Shown one piece after another: positions 1-5,414 of a stretch of 7,060 nt of DNA. The DNA comes from an uncultured Eubacteriales bacterium (GTDB taxonomy: Bacteria > Bacillota > Clostridia > Oscillospirales > Oscillospiraceae). Position numbers and translations under genes: made by a program. A model generated the notes under the pieces. That model had not been told where the DNA came from. It ran no database searches and saw only the letters and a program-made list of their open reading frames with translations. Each line of letters begins with the position of its first letter. Position 1 is the stretch's first letter. Location: positions 1 through 7,060 of the forward strand of contig UQQF01000073.1 in NCBI GenBank assembly GCA_900543085.1, written 5' to 3'.

Positions 1-1197
1 TTACTTGACCTCCTTGCCCTGCTGGATGCGTTTGATTTCCAGAGATTCCACGAAGGCCTGGAAGCGGGTGCGGAGCTGACCCGACGTCTTGGCGTTGTAC
101 GGACGGTCTATAGTGAGCACGGGGTGGCCGTATTCCTCATACTGTATATGGCTGGCCAGCGCGCGCTCAAAGCCCCAGAAGTCGCAGAACTTGACGTTCT
201 CGTATATGATGCCGTCGGCGTCGTACTCCCTGGCCAGCCTGTCGGCAGTTTCGCGGCGCTGCTCTATCTTCTCATTCGACATGAAGCGCGGGCATTCGCT
301 TGTGATGAGATAGTGGCGGCAGATCTGCCTGAGGGCGGGCTCCTCGTCATTGAGCTCTATGACCTCGCGGCCCGGGAACATACCGAAGCAGAAACGGTCG
401 AAGCATATGAACGCGCCGGCCTCCTCGAGCATGCGGGTGAGGTTCGGGTCGTCGACCTCGCTGCCCACGATGCCTACGCGGCAGCGGTACCAGGGCTTGG
501 GGTCGGGCTTGCGCTTCTTGATTTCCGCAAGGGTCTCCTGCAAATAGGGCAGTATCAGCTTCTGCGGGCAGACATAGCTGACCATGTTGATTATATGGAA
601 CTCGTAGCCGGTGATGGGCGGATTGGCGAGCTTGCGCATCTCGCTTATCTCGGTCATCACCTTACATAGCTCGTTGTGCCTTGCGACGGACTCGCGCAGC
701 GCGGCGTCGGACACGTCCACGCCCAGCTTCTCGTGCATCGTGTTCAGGACGCGGTTCTGCATCTGGATCACGTAGTGGTCGAGCGTGTAGTCGGTGTACT
801 TGTAGGGGATATCCGCGTGGGTGACAAAGAAGTTGGGCTTATCCACGCATTTCAGGAGCTCAATGTTCTCCATACAGCGGTTCATCTGCGCGCAGGCGTC
901 CACGCCGCAGATGCCGTCGAGGAAGTTGTAGCCGCCCTCGATGGCGCGCTCGAGCAGGGCGCGGCAGTACTCGCACGTATAGTTGGACATGTAGTACGAG
1001 GCCACGTCGATGCTGCCCGTGTTGGGGGCGCGCATTCTCACCGAGAAGCAGTTGTCTACATTGAGCAGTACCTCGGGCATGTGATAGCAGGTGTAGCCCA
1101 GGGCGAGCATCCCCTCCTGCTGAGCCTGGCGGACAAGCTCGTTGTTCGCGTTCTCAAGCAGGTTCTCAAAGTAGATTAAATGCTTAAGGTCCTTCAA
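1..1197 (-). CDS. 2-hydroxyacyl-CoA dehydratase D-component / double-cubane-cluster family protein (HgdB/FldC-like)
   Basis: A complete 398-residue protein of the HgdB/BcrC/FldBC family, whose members hold a [4Fe-4S] or double-cubane cluster and carry out ATP-driven low-potential reductions such as dehydration of 2-hydroxyacyl-CoA. Family landmarks are visible: a CRA motif at residues 78-80 (TCEYCRA) followed by an acidic/Gly stretch, a Cys/Asp cluster at 97-108 (CGVDAC...C), KFCDFWGFE at 336-344 with Cys338 as a likely cluster ligand, and the C-terminal GQLRTRFQAFVESLE signature at about 373-387. There are 16 cysteines in all. The start is TTG at 1195-1197: an in-frame TGA lies 9 nt upstream, the next Met is residue 30, and GAGGTG (1207-1212) is spaced 9 nt from it. 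The gene follows the CooC-type ATPase by 17 nt, so the two are almost certainly co-transcribed. The usual partner subunit and the ASKHA-type activator (HgdC) are not in the window; they may lie beyond the left edge or be absent. The substrate cannot be told from sequence. Family call is firm, exact function is not. Confidence 0.88.
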   Translation of the reverse strand: MKDLKHLIYFENLLENANNELVRQAQQEGMLALGYTCYHMPEVLLNVDNCFSVRMRAPNTGSIDVASYYMSNYTCEYCRALLERAIEGGYNFLDGICGVDACAQMNRCMENIELLKCVDKPNFFVTHADIPYKYTDYTLDHYVIQMQNRVLNTMHEKLGVDVSDAALRESVARHNELCKVMTEISEMRKLANPPITGYEFHIINMVSYVCPQKLILPYLQETLAEIKKRKPDPKPWYRCRVGIVGSEVDDPNLTRMLEEAGAFICFDRFCFGMFPGREVIELNDEEPALRQICRHYLITSECPRFMSNEKIEQRRETADRLAREYDADGIIYENVKFCDFWGFERALASHIQYEEYGHPVLTIDRPYNAKTSGQLRTRFQAFVESLEIKRIQQGKEVK

Positions 1198-1214
1198 ATG
1201 ATTTCACACCTCAC

Positions 1215-1982
1215 TTACAAGATCTCTATTTTGCGGAGCGCTTCCCTCACTCCGTAAAGTACTTTGCTGTCCTCGGGCAAGTCAAAGACGCTCTTGCCCT
1301 GTATGTCGTTGGCGGCCTGCTGTTCATCAGCGGGGATAAAGGCGAGTATTTCCACTTCCTTTATCGATATGTACTGATTCAGCTCCGGATTGGTGACGCG
1401 GTTGATGATGGCGCCGATATGCTCGTACATCACCAGCTCGTCGGCCACCTCCTTGATAGTCTCCGCCACGTGGGTACCCTTCCGGCTCTGGTCGGATATA
1501 AGTATCAGGTGACTGACCTTCTCCATGACGCGGCGCTGAATCTGCTCGATCCCGGCCTCGCCGTCTATCACGACGAAGTCGAAGTCCCCCGCCAGCATGC
1601 CCACAACCTCTTTGAGATAGGCGTTCACGCTGCAATAGCAGCCCTCGTTCTCCGGCCGTCCTATGGCCAGGAAGGAAAAGCCGTTCGTCTCCACCATCGT
1701 GTCAAAGATGCGGAAGCGCGACTCGTTGAGCATCTCTATCGCCTCGCGCGGCCTGCCGTCCTCTGCGCTTTTGATTACCGCACGGCGTATATCGTCGAGC
1801 GTGCTCGTGACCGTGACGCCCAGGGCGGTGGAGAGTCCCACGGCCGGGTCGGCGTCTATGGCCAGGACGCGGCACCCCGGCCTGTCCTCTGTCAGCACCC
1901 TCACTATCGTAGCGGCCAGCGAGGTCTTCCCCACCCCGCCTTTGCCTGCGAGCGCTATGATTTTCGCCTTGCGTTCATTCAT
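1215..1982 (-). CDS. CooC-type nickel-insertion P-loop ATPase (MinD/NifH superfamily)
   Basis: A 255-residue cytoplasmic ATPase of the SIMIBI class. It has a deviant Walker A at residues 13-20 (GKGGVGKT, with the signature first Lys), AIDADP at 41-46, a switch II/Walker B segment VVIDGEAGIE at 137-146 with Asp140, and a nucleotide-base motif INRV at 193-196. A CxC pair, Cys115 and Cys117 (EGCYCSVNAYL), sits where CooC proteins carry the CxC that binds nickel or zinc across the dimer interface; this favours CooC over MinD, ParA or NifH. CooC uses ATP-driven dimerisation to help insert Ni into CO dehydrogenase. The length fits CooC (about 250-260 residues). The ATG start is preceded by an AAGGGGGG ribosome binding site at 1989-1996. 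It leads the leftward operon and is followed by a dehydratase-type iron-sulfur protein. It lies divergent from a His-rich protein and a CooT homologue, which supports a nickel role. Its true client is unknown: a CO dehydrogenase elsewhere, or the neighbouring iron-sulfur protein. Confidence 0.85.
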   Translation of the reverse strand: MNERKAKIIALAGKGGVGKTSLAATIVRVLTEDRPGCRVLAIDADPAVGLSTALGVTVTSTLDDIRRAVIKSAEDGRPREAIEMLNESRFRIFDTMVETNGFSFLAIGRPENEGCYCSVNAYLKEVVGMLAGDFDFVVIDGEAGIEQIQRRVMEKVSHLILISDQSRKGTHVAETIKEVADELVMYEHIGAIINRVTNPELNQYISIKEVEILAFIPADEQQAANDIQGKSVFDLPEDSKVLYGVREALRKIEIL

Positions 1983-2032
1983 ACGCAGCCCCCCTTTACT
2001 CTAAAAGGCTTTGGAACGCTTGACAAAAGCTT

Positions 2033-2062
2033 AGCATACTTTCGGACATTTTACAAGATAAA
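2033..2062 (-). promoter_or_regulatory. Weak candidate promoter for the cooC-like/hgdB-like operon
   Basis: On the minus strand, TTTATC (2057-2062), an 18-nt spacer and TATGCT (2033-2038) resemble a poor -35/-10 pair, giving a leader of about 44 nt. An alternative is TTGTCA (2021-2026), 17 nt, TAGAGT (1998-2003). That one has better hexamers, but its predicted start near 1991 would cut through the ribosome binding site at 1989-1996. Neither is strong. The segment is clearly more AT-rich than the flanking genes, as expected for a promoter region. Confidence 0.25.
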
Positions 2063-2150
2063 CTCGGCATTTTGAGAAATATTTTTGTAGGTTGTTTCAA
2101 AATCCTGAACTACTTTTCGACACTCGGCGCGCGCCTGGAGGTTTATATGC

Positions 2151-2179
2151 TTGATTATACGCGCGATGCGCTGTATAAT
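2151..2179 (+). promoter_or_regulatory. Sigma-A-type promoter of the His-rich/cooT/YcxB-like operon
   Basis: TTGATT (2151-2156), exactly 17 nt, then a perfect TATAAT (2174-2179). The expected first transcribed base is A2186, giving a 16-nt leader that is essentially just the ribosome binding site (AAAAGGAGGGG, 2186-2196) before ATG 2202. This shows that the longer reading frame beginning at 2151 is not the true gene start, since that codon is the -35 element. Confidence 0.75.
2154..2179. promoter_or_regulatory. Dyad-symmetric putative operator over the promoter
   Basis: Perfect 7-bp inverted half-sites, ATTATAC (2154-2160) and GTATAAT (2173-2179), are separated by 12 bp. The symmetry continues inwards through GCGC (2161-2164) and GCGC (2168-2171) with one unpaired T at 2172. 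The dyad overlaps the end of the -35, the whole spacer and the -10, which is the classic place for a repressor to block RNA polymerase. It does not match the NikR consensus (GTATGA-N16-TCATAC) or the 7-1-7 Fur/PerR box, so the regulator is unknown. Nickel-responsive control would fit the operon but is inference. Confidence 0.45.
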
Positions 2180-2201
2180 GTACGCAAAAGGAGGGGATAC
2201 C

Positions 2202-2516
2202 ATGCTCCAACGTAAAACCATGCTGCACTTCGGCGAGCACTCCGGCGGCCATGAGCATGCCCACGAGCACGCCTGCCACCACGAGCACAGCCACGCCGAC
2301 ACACCCGAGCTGAGCTATGAGCAGACCGTTGCGCTCATGAGCTACATGCTCGAGCACAACCGCAGCCACGCCGACGAGCTGCACAATATAGCCCACGCCC
2401 TGGAGACTCAGGGCAAGCATGAGGCGGCCAACCTGGTCGGAGACGCGGTGCACTATTTCGGGCACTGCAACGACAAGCTGGAGGAAGCCCTCCGGCTGGT
2501 AAAAGGAGGCGAATGA
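2202..2516 (+). CDS. Histidine-rich small protein, putative nickel storage/chaperone (CooJ-like in role)
   Basis: A 104-residue protein of unrecognised family. Residues 9-31 hold ten histidines, mostly HxH and one HH, with Cys25 among them (HEHAHEHACHHEHSH at 17-31): a typical soft/borderline metal-binding tail like those of HypB, Hpn or CooJ. Residues 37-101 look like two or three amphipathic helices with seven further histidines at 52, 56, 61, 65, 73, 84 and 88 plus Cys89; the H52/H56 and H61/H65 spacing places pairs on one helix face. Seventeen of 104 residues are His. There is no signal peptide or membrane segment, so it is cytoplasmic. The start is ATG 2202, with GGAGG at 2190-2194 and the promoter just upstream; the longer frame from 2151 runs through the promoter. 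Its stop overlaps the region upstream of cooT, whose ribosome binding site lies in its last codons. Nickel is suggested by CooT next door and the CooC homologue opposite, but zinc, cobalt or copper binding cannot be excluded. Confidence 0.8.
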   Translation: MLQRKTMLHFGEHSGGHEHAHEHACHHEHSHADTPELSYEQTVALMSYMLEHNRSHADELHNIAHALETQGKHEAANLVGDAVHYFGHCNDKLEEALRLVKGGE

Positions 2517-2518
2517 CC

Positions 2519-2719
2519 ATGTGCCTGTCCGACGCATATGAACTGGTGGGCGGCGAGCGCAAGCCCCTGATGAACTACGTATCCGCCATCTCCGTCGAGG
2601 ACGGGGTCGTAACTCTGACGGACATGCTCGGCGCGAGGAAGCTCGTGCCCGGCACGCTCAAGAGCGTTGACCTGACGAGCAACGTGATACTCATAGAGCC
2701 ACGGGAGAGCGCGCAATGA
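2519..2719 (+). CDS. cooT: CooT-family nickel-binding protein
   Basis: A 66-residue protein that starts MCLSDAYEL and continues with a small beta-rich fold: ISVEDGVVTLTDMLGARKLVPG at about 24-45 (described here as two strands and the LTDMLG turn), then LKSVDLTSNVILIE at 47-60. This matches the CooT family, whose Rhodospirillum rubrum member is of similar size, forms a homodimer and binds one Ni(II) through the N-terminal region with Cys2 as ligand. An ATG at 2513 overlaps the upstream stop and would add Met-Thr, burying the Cys. The ATG at 2519 leaves Cys at position 2 and has a better 9-nt gap from GGAGG (2505-2509), so it is chosen. The protein probably hands nickel to a maturation partner, here perhaps the CooC-type ATPase encoded divergently. 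It overlaps the next gene by 4 nt (ATGA). Confidence 0.85.
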   Translation: MCLSDAYELVGGERKPLMNYVSAISVEDGVVTLTDMLGARKLVPGTLKSVDLTSNVILIEPRESAQ

Positions 2720-3180
2720 TGGAGCCAAGATTTATATTTCGCCTCACGTCCTACCACACAGACAAGCTGCTGCCCCAGGTCAGCCGCGCGCTGGAGCTGC
2801 GCAACGAGATAGTCTCCCGTGCAAAGTACCCCTTTCTCTGGAAGCGTAAGGACAAGCTGAAGGCCAAGGGGAAGGAGCGCCCCGCCCGCCCGTCAAAGAG
2901 CGGCGCCTACGACAAGACCGCAGGAAAGCTGCTCAAGGGCAAGGACGAGCTGCGCGCCAAGGACGACATCAGGATACTCTTTTACGACGAGGGCATGAAG
3001 ACCCACGCCAGCTACATACCCTTCACCGAGTTCTATGGAGCCATCGAGACGAGGGACACTATAATGCTCATCTACGGTCCTCTGGTCACGCTTTTGCAAA
3101 AGCACGACCTGCTGGAGGGCGATCTGGGCGAGTTCCGCGAGATGCTCAAGGACGTACTGCCCAAGTATGTCGTGCTGTAG
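2716..3180 (+). CDS. YcxB-like C-terminal domain protein, soluble and Lys/Arg-rich
   Basis: A 154-residue protein whose C-terminal half (about 84-149) has the pattern of the YcxB-like domain. Strand IRILFYDEGM (85-94) is followed by IPFTEFYGAIETRDTIMLIYG (two strands, 101-121), a strand ending in LLQKHDL (126-132), and a helix GDLGEFREMLKDVL (135-148). Typical YcxB-like proteins have two membrane helices ahead of this domain. Here the middle (34-82) is instead a strongly basic, hydrophilic linker rich in Lys and Arg, with no membrane segment visible. The N-terminus (MMEPRFIFRLTSYHTDKLL) resembles the first strand and helix of the fold. The start at 2716 overlaps the cooT stop as ATGA, with GGGAG at 2703-2707. 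It is the last gene of the nickel-linked operon; its function is unknown. The domain call rests on pattern recognition only. Confidence 0.7.
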   Translation: MMEPRFIFRLTSYHTDKLLPQVSRALELRNEIVSRAKYPFLWKRKDKLKAKGKERPARPSKSGAYDKTAGKLLKGKDELRAKDDIRILFYDEGMKTHASYIPFTEFYGAIETRDTIMLIYGPLVTLLQKHDLLEGDLGEFREMLKDVLPKYVVL

Positions 3181-3193
3181 GAGCTATATGCAA

Positions 3194-3226
3194 GGAAGCC
3201 GGGGCACCAAAGGTGCCCCGGCTTCC
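3194..3226. other. Perfect 15-bp hairpin downstream of the cooT operon
   Basis: GGAAGCCGGGGCACC (3194-3208) and its exact complement (3212-3226) are joined by an AAA loop. It begins 14 nt after the stop codon of the YcxB-like gene. No T run follows on either strand, so it is not a textbook terminator. It probably protects the 3' end of the transcript or helps the terminator just downstream. Confidence 0.7.
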
Positions 3227-3245
3227 GACGTCAAAGCGCTTTTTT

Positions 3246-3273
3246 CCGGCCGGCCTCAGGCGGCCGGTTTTTT
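3246..3273 (+). terminator. Rho-independent terminator of the cooT operon
   Basis: CCGGCC (3246-3251) pairs with GGCCGG (3262-3267), and GCC (3253-3255) with GGC (3259-3261), around a TCA loop with one bulged G at 3252. A run of six T (3268-3273) follows on the plus strand. The T run overlaps the stop codon of the convergent tatD gene (3272-3274). On the minus strand the hairpin is followed by A residues, so it ends rightward transcription only. Confidence 0.7.
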
Positions 3274-4036
3274 ACTGTTCTAGCCCGAACAGCCGCCGGG
3301 CGTTTTCGCTGCTTGCGCGCGCTATTGCCTCCACGCCGACGCCCTTGACCTCGGCTATCTTCTCCGCGATATAGCGCAGCTTGCCTGAGTCGTTGCGCTC
3401 TCCTCTGAACGGCACCGGCGGGAGATACGGACTGTCCGTCTCCAGCAGGATGCGGTCCAGGGGCGTTATCTCAAGCACCTCGAGCGCCTTCTTGGCGTTT
3501 TTGTAGGTCACCGGTCCGTCAAAGCCGAGGTACCAGCCGCGCCCGAGCAGCTGCTCCGCCATCTCGCGGCTGCCGGAAAAGCAGTGGAACACGCCGCGCA
3601 GGCCGCTGTACCGCCCGGTTATGTTCAGGCAGTCGGCGTGGGCTTCGCGGTCGTGGATTATGACGGGTTTGTTCAGCTCCAAGGCCAGTTCAAGCTGAGT
3701 TACGAACATATCGTACATAATTTCCTTGTGCTCTCTGTCCCAGTAGTAGTCCAGGCCGATCTCGCCTATCGCCACGCATTTGGGGTGCGAGGCCAGCTCC
3801 CTGACCACGGCCGGGGAGTACATGTCCCAGCTCTCCCACTCCTCGGGCTGCCAGCCGACGGCCGCGTAGACGAAGGGATACCGCTCGGCCAGAGCCAGCG
3901 CCGCCCGGGAGCTGGCCTCGTCGCAGCCGGGGTCTATGATATAGTCGATGCCCAGCGCCGGCATGGAGGAGAGCACCTCGTCACGGTCGGCGTCGAACTT
4001 GGAGCTGTCGTAGTGCGCGTGCGTATCGATAAACAT
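3272..4036 (-). CDS. tatD: TatD-family metal-dependent hydrolase (putative DNase)
   Basis: A 254-residue TIM-barrel hydrolase of the TatD family, usual length for this group. Its members are metal-dependent nucleases, some with 3'-5' exonuclease activity linked to DNA repair. Metal-site motifs are all present: DTHAHYD with His6 and His8, GEIGLDYYWD with Glu92, IIHDREAH with His128, FHCFSGS with His151, and LETDSPYLPP with Asp201. One oddity is that the conserved GxHPH motif after the second strand reads GWQPEEW (61-67), losing both its histidines, though these are not primary metal ligands. The start is ATG 4036, with GAGGTGA at 4041-4047 (minus strand) just upstream. It is a single-gene unit facing the cooT operon tail to tail. 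The protein is cytoplasmic, with no signal peptide. Confidence 0.95.
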   Translation of the reverse strand: MFIDTHAHYDSSKFDADRDEVLSSMPALGIDYIIDPGCDEASSRAALALAERYPFVYAAVGWQPEEWESWDMYSPAVVRELASHPKCVAIGEIGLDYYWDREHKEIMYDMFVTQLELALELNKPVIIHDREAHADCLNITGRYSGLRGVFHCFSGSREMAEQLLGRGWYLGFDGPVTYKNAKKALEVLEITPLDRILLETDSPYLPPVPFRGERNDSGKLRYIAEKIAEVKGVGVEAIARASSENARRLFGLEQ

Positions 4037-4053
4037 CTTCTCACCTCATGTGC

Positions 4054-4082
4054 ATTAAACCACAGATTCGCAGATAGTGCAA
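4054..4082 (-). promoter_or_regulatory. Extended -10 promoter of tatD
   Basis: On the minus strand: TTGCAC (4077-4082), 17 nt, TTTAAT (4054-4059), with TGG immediately before the -10 forming an extended -10. The predicted start at 4047 gives an 11-nt leader that begins exactly at the GAGGTGA ribosome binding site. Confidence 0.5.
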
Positions 4083-4091
4083 GTTGCCGGA

Positions 4092-4120
4092 TTGATATTG
4101 GCGATTTGCTGTGCTAATAT
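4092..4120 (+). promoter_or_regulatory. Extended -10 promoter of the ligase/fchA/folD unit
   Basis: TTGATA (4092-4097), exactly 17 nt, TAATAT (4115-4120), with TGC (4112-4114) making an extended -10. The -10 ends directly against an ATG at 4121. Standard spacing puts the first transcribed base at A4127, the first base of the next in-frame ATG. Its -35 lies 9 bp from the -35 of the divergent tatD promoter. Confidence 0.55.
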
Positions 4121-4126
4121 ATGGGC

Positions 4127-5407
4127 ATGAAAAGTCTCGCCCGATGGATAACAGACAAGTACATATGTCTGCTCCTGCTCGTCTTCCCTCTCTGGACGGG
4201 CTTCGACGGGTATGCGCAAATTACGCGCTGGAAGTTCATATTTTACGCTGTAATAACCGTGATTTGGGCTGTTTTGCTCATATTCTTCGCCGTTCGCAGC
4301 CGTGAGAAGCCGCGCTGTCCCAAGGCCTTCGCGGCGCTGCTTTCCGCGCTGCTCGCCTGGGCGGCGGTCAGCGCTCTCGCGTCGGAGTATGGCGTCCGCA
4401 CGCTGATGGGCTGGAACTACGACGGGCTGCTTCCCATGGCGCTCTACGCCGTCACGGCGCTGGGCGTCGCAGCCTACGGGGAGATTAAAAAGTATTATGT
4501 CAACTTACTTGCCGTCTCCGCCTCCATCTGCTGCGTCGTGGCGCTGCTGCAGCTGCTGGGGCAGAATCCGCTGTGGCTCTACCCCGAGGGGCTGGACTAC
4601 TACGACGCCGGCATAAAATACGCCGGTTCCTTTCTCGGAACGCTGGGAAACACAAATATTCTTGGCTCATTCCTCTGTATTTGCTGCCCATTATTTGCCT
4701 TTACGGCGCTGTTTGAGCGCGGACGCCGGCTCTGGCTCCTGCTGCCCGCCGCGCTTTGCCTGGCCGTGCCGGTTCTGTCGCGCTCGGAAGCGGGGCTGCT
4801 GGGAATCGCGGCTGCTGTTCTCATAGGCGTTCCGTATTATGTCTACCTGAATCACGAGCGCCGGGCGTTCATCCTCACGGTGGCATGCGAGGCGGCGATA
4901 GTATGTGCGGCGCTCTGCGTGCTGTATTTCACCTCTCCAGAGTTCGGCACGCTTTGGGAGGCGCACGAGATACTGCACGGGCGTGTGCAGGACAGCTTCG
5001 GCTCCAGCCGCGTGGCTATCTGGCGTGAGGCGCTGCGGCTGTTCGCGGAGGAACCGCTGCTGGGCGGAGGTCCCGGCAGCTTCGGTATGCGCTCCGCGCT
5101 GGAGTTCAGCCGCTTCGTGGAGGAGACCGGCATGACCGTCACCACCCGCGCGGACAACGCCCACAGCGCCGTGCTGACCGCGCTCGCAGACCTCGGCGTG
5201 CCGGGGCTGCTGCTCTGGTGCGCGTGCTGGGCGTATGTGCTCACCCGGCGCGGCGGAGCGGCGGCCGCACCTGCTGCGCTGTGCCTGCTCTCGTACCTGG
5301 CGCAGTCGCTGTTCGCCATAGAAACATGCTTTGTTCTGCCGTTTGTCTGCGTATTTTCCGGACTATCCGTAACTTGTAATAGAAATTCCCTACACAGACT
5401 GGAGTGA
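4127..5407 (+). CDS. O-antigen ligase/polymerase-like (Wzy_C) polytopic membrane protein
   Basis: A 426-residue integral membrane protein, numbered from ATG 4127. Roughly eleven hydrophobic segments are visible (first at about 12-25, last at about 400-414), with one large extracytoplasmic loop near 270-353 as in the O-antigen ligase/polymerase fold. The GTLGNTNILGSFL element near 171-183 and, in and after the loop, SSRVAIW (Arg295), EEPLLGGGPGSF and NAHSAVLTALADLGVPG (His346) match the Wzy_C/WaaL pattern, whose essential residues are an Arg and a His in that loop. The family joins or polymerises lipid-linked glycans, probably for a surface polysaccharide or teichoic-type polymer in a Gram-positive cell; the real substrate is unknown. 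Neither ATG 4121 nor ATG 4127 has a ribosome binding site. 4127 is preferred because the promoter -10 ends at 4120. Only 7 nt separate it from the next gene, although no other glycan gene is nearby. The 3' end is less GC-rich than the body of the gene. Confidence 0.85.
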   Translation: MKSLARWITDKYICLLLLVFPLWTGFDGYAQITRWKFIFYAVITVIWAVLLIFFAVRSREKPRCPKAFAALLSALLAWAAVSALASEYGVRTLMGWNYDGLLPMALYAVTALGVAAYGEIKKYYVNLLAVSASICCVVALLQLLGQNPLWLYPEGLDYYDAGIKYAGSFLGTLGNTNILGSFLCICCPLFAFTALFERGRRLWLLLPAALCLAVPVLSRSEAGLLGIAAAVLIGVPYYVYLNHERRAFILTVACEAAIVCAALCVLYFTSPEFGTLWEAHEILHGRVQDSFGSSRVAIWREALRLFAEEPLLGGGPGSFGMRSALEFSRFVEETGMTVTTRADNAHSAVLTALADLGVPGLLLWCACWAYVLTRRGGAAAAPAALCLLSYLAQSLFAIETCFVLPFVCVFSGLSVTCNRNSLHRLE

Positions 5408-5414
5408 TGTAACC

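Noticed and set aside
124..669. Long plus-strand open frame antisense to the HgdB-like gene
   Set aside because: It is the mirror of a firmly recognised gene; its protein matches no family pattern and has no ribosome binding site.
2020..2048. A perfect TTGACA at 2020-2025 on the plus strand as a -35
   Set aside because: No -10-like hexamer occurs 16-18 nt downstream (CGGACA at 2043-2048), and a much better promoter lies at 2151-2179.
2033..2102. NikR-type operator, or the TTTTGAGAAA/TTTCAAAA inverted repeat in the intergenic region
   Set aside because: No GTATGA-N16-TCATAC pattern exists; the T/A inverted repeat (about 2071-2102) is imperfect and likely by chance in AT-rich DNA.
2151..2201. 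An N-terminal extension of the His-rich protein (17 extra residues starting at TTG 2151)
   Set aside because: The stretch is the -35, spacer and -10 of the promoter; the ribosome binding site at 2187-2196 points to ATG 2202.
4111..4305. A 64-residue frame starting with GTG/TTG-type codon at 4111, overlapping the membrane protein
   Set aside because: It begins inside the promoter, lacks a ribosome binding site and overlaps the well-supported membrane protein in another frame.
5352..5380. An internal promoter for fchA (TGTAAT at 5375-5380) in the AT-richer end of the ligase-like gene
   Set aside because: The matching -35 (TATTTT) is too poor; kept only as a possibility.
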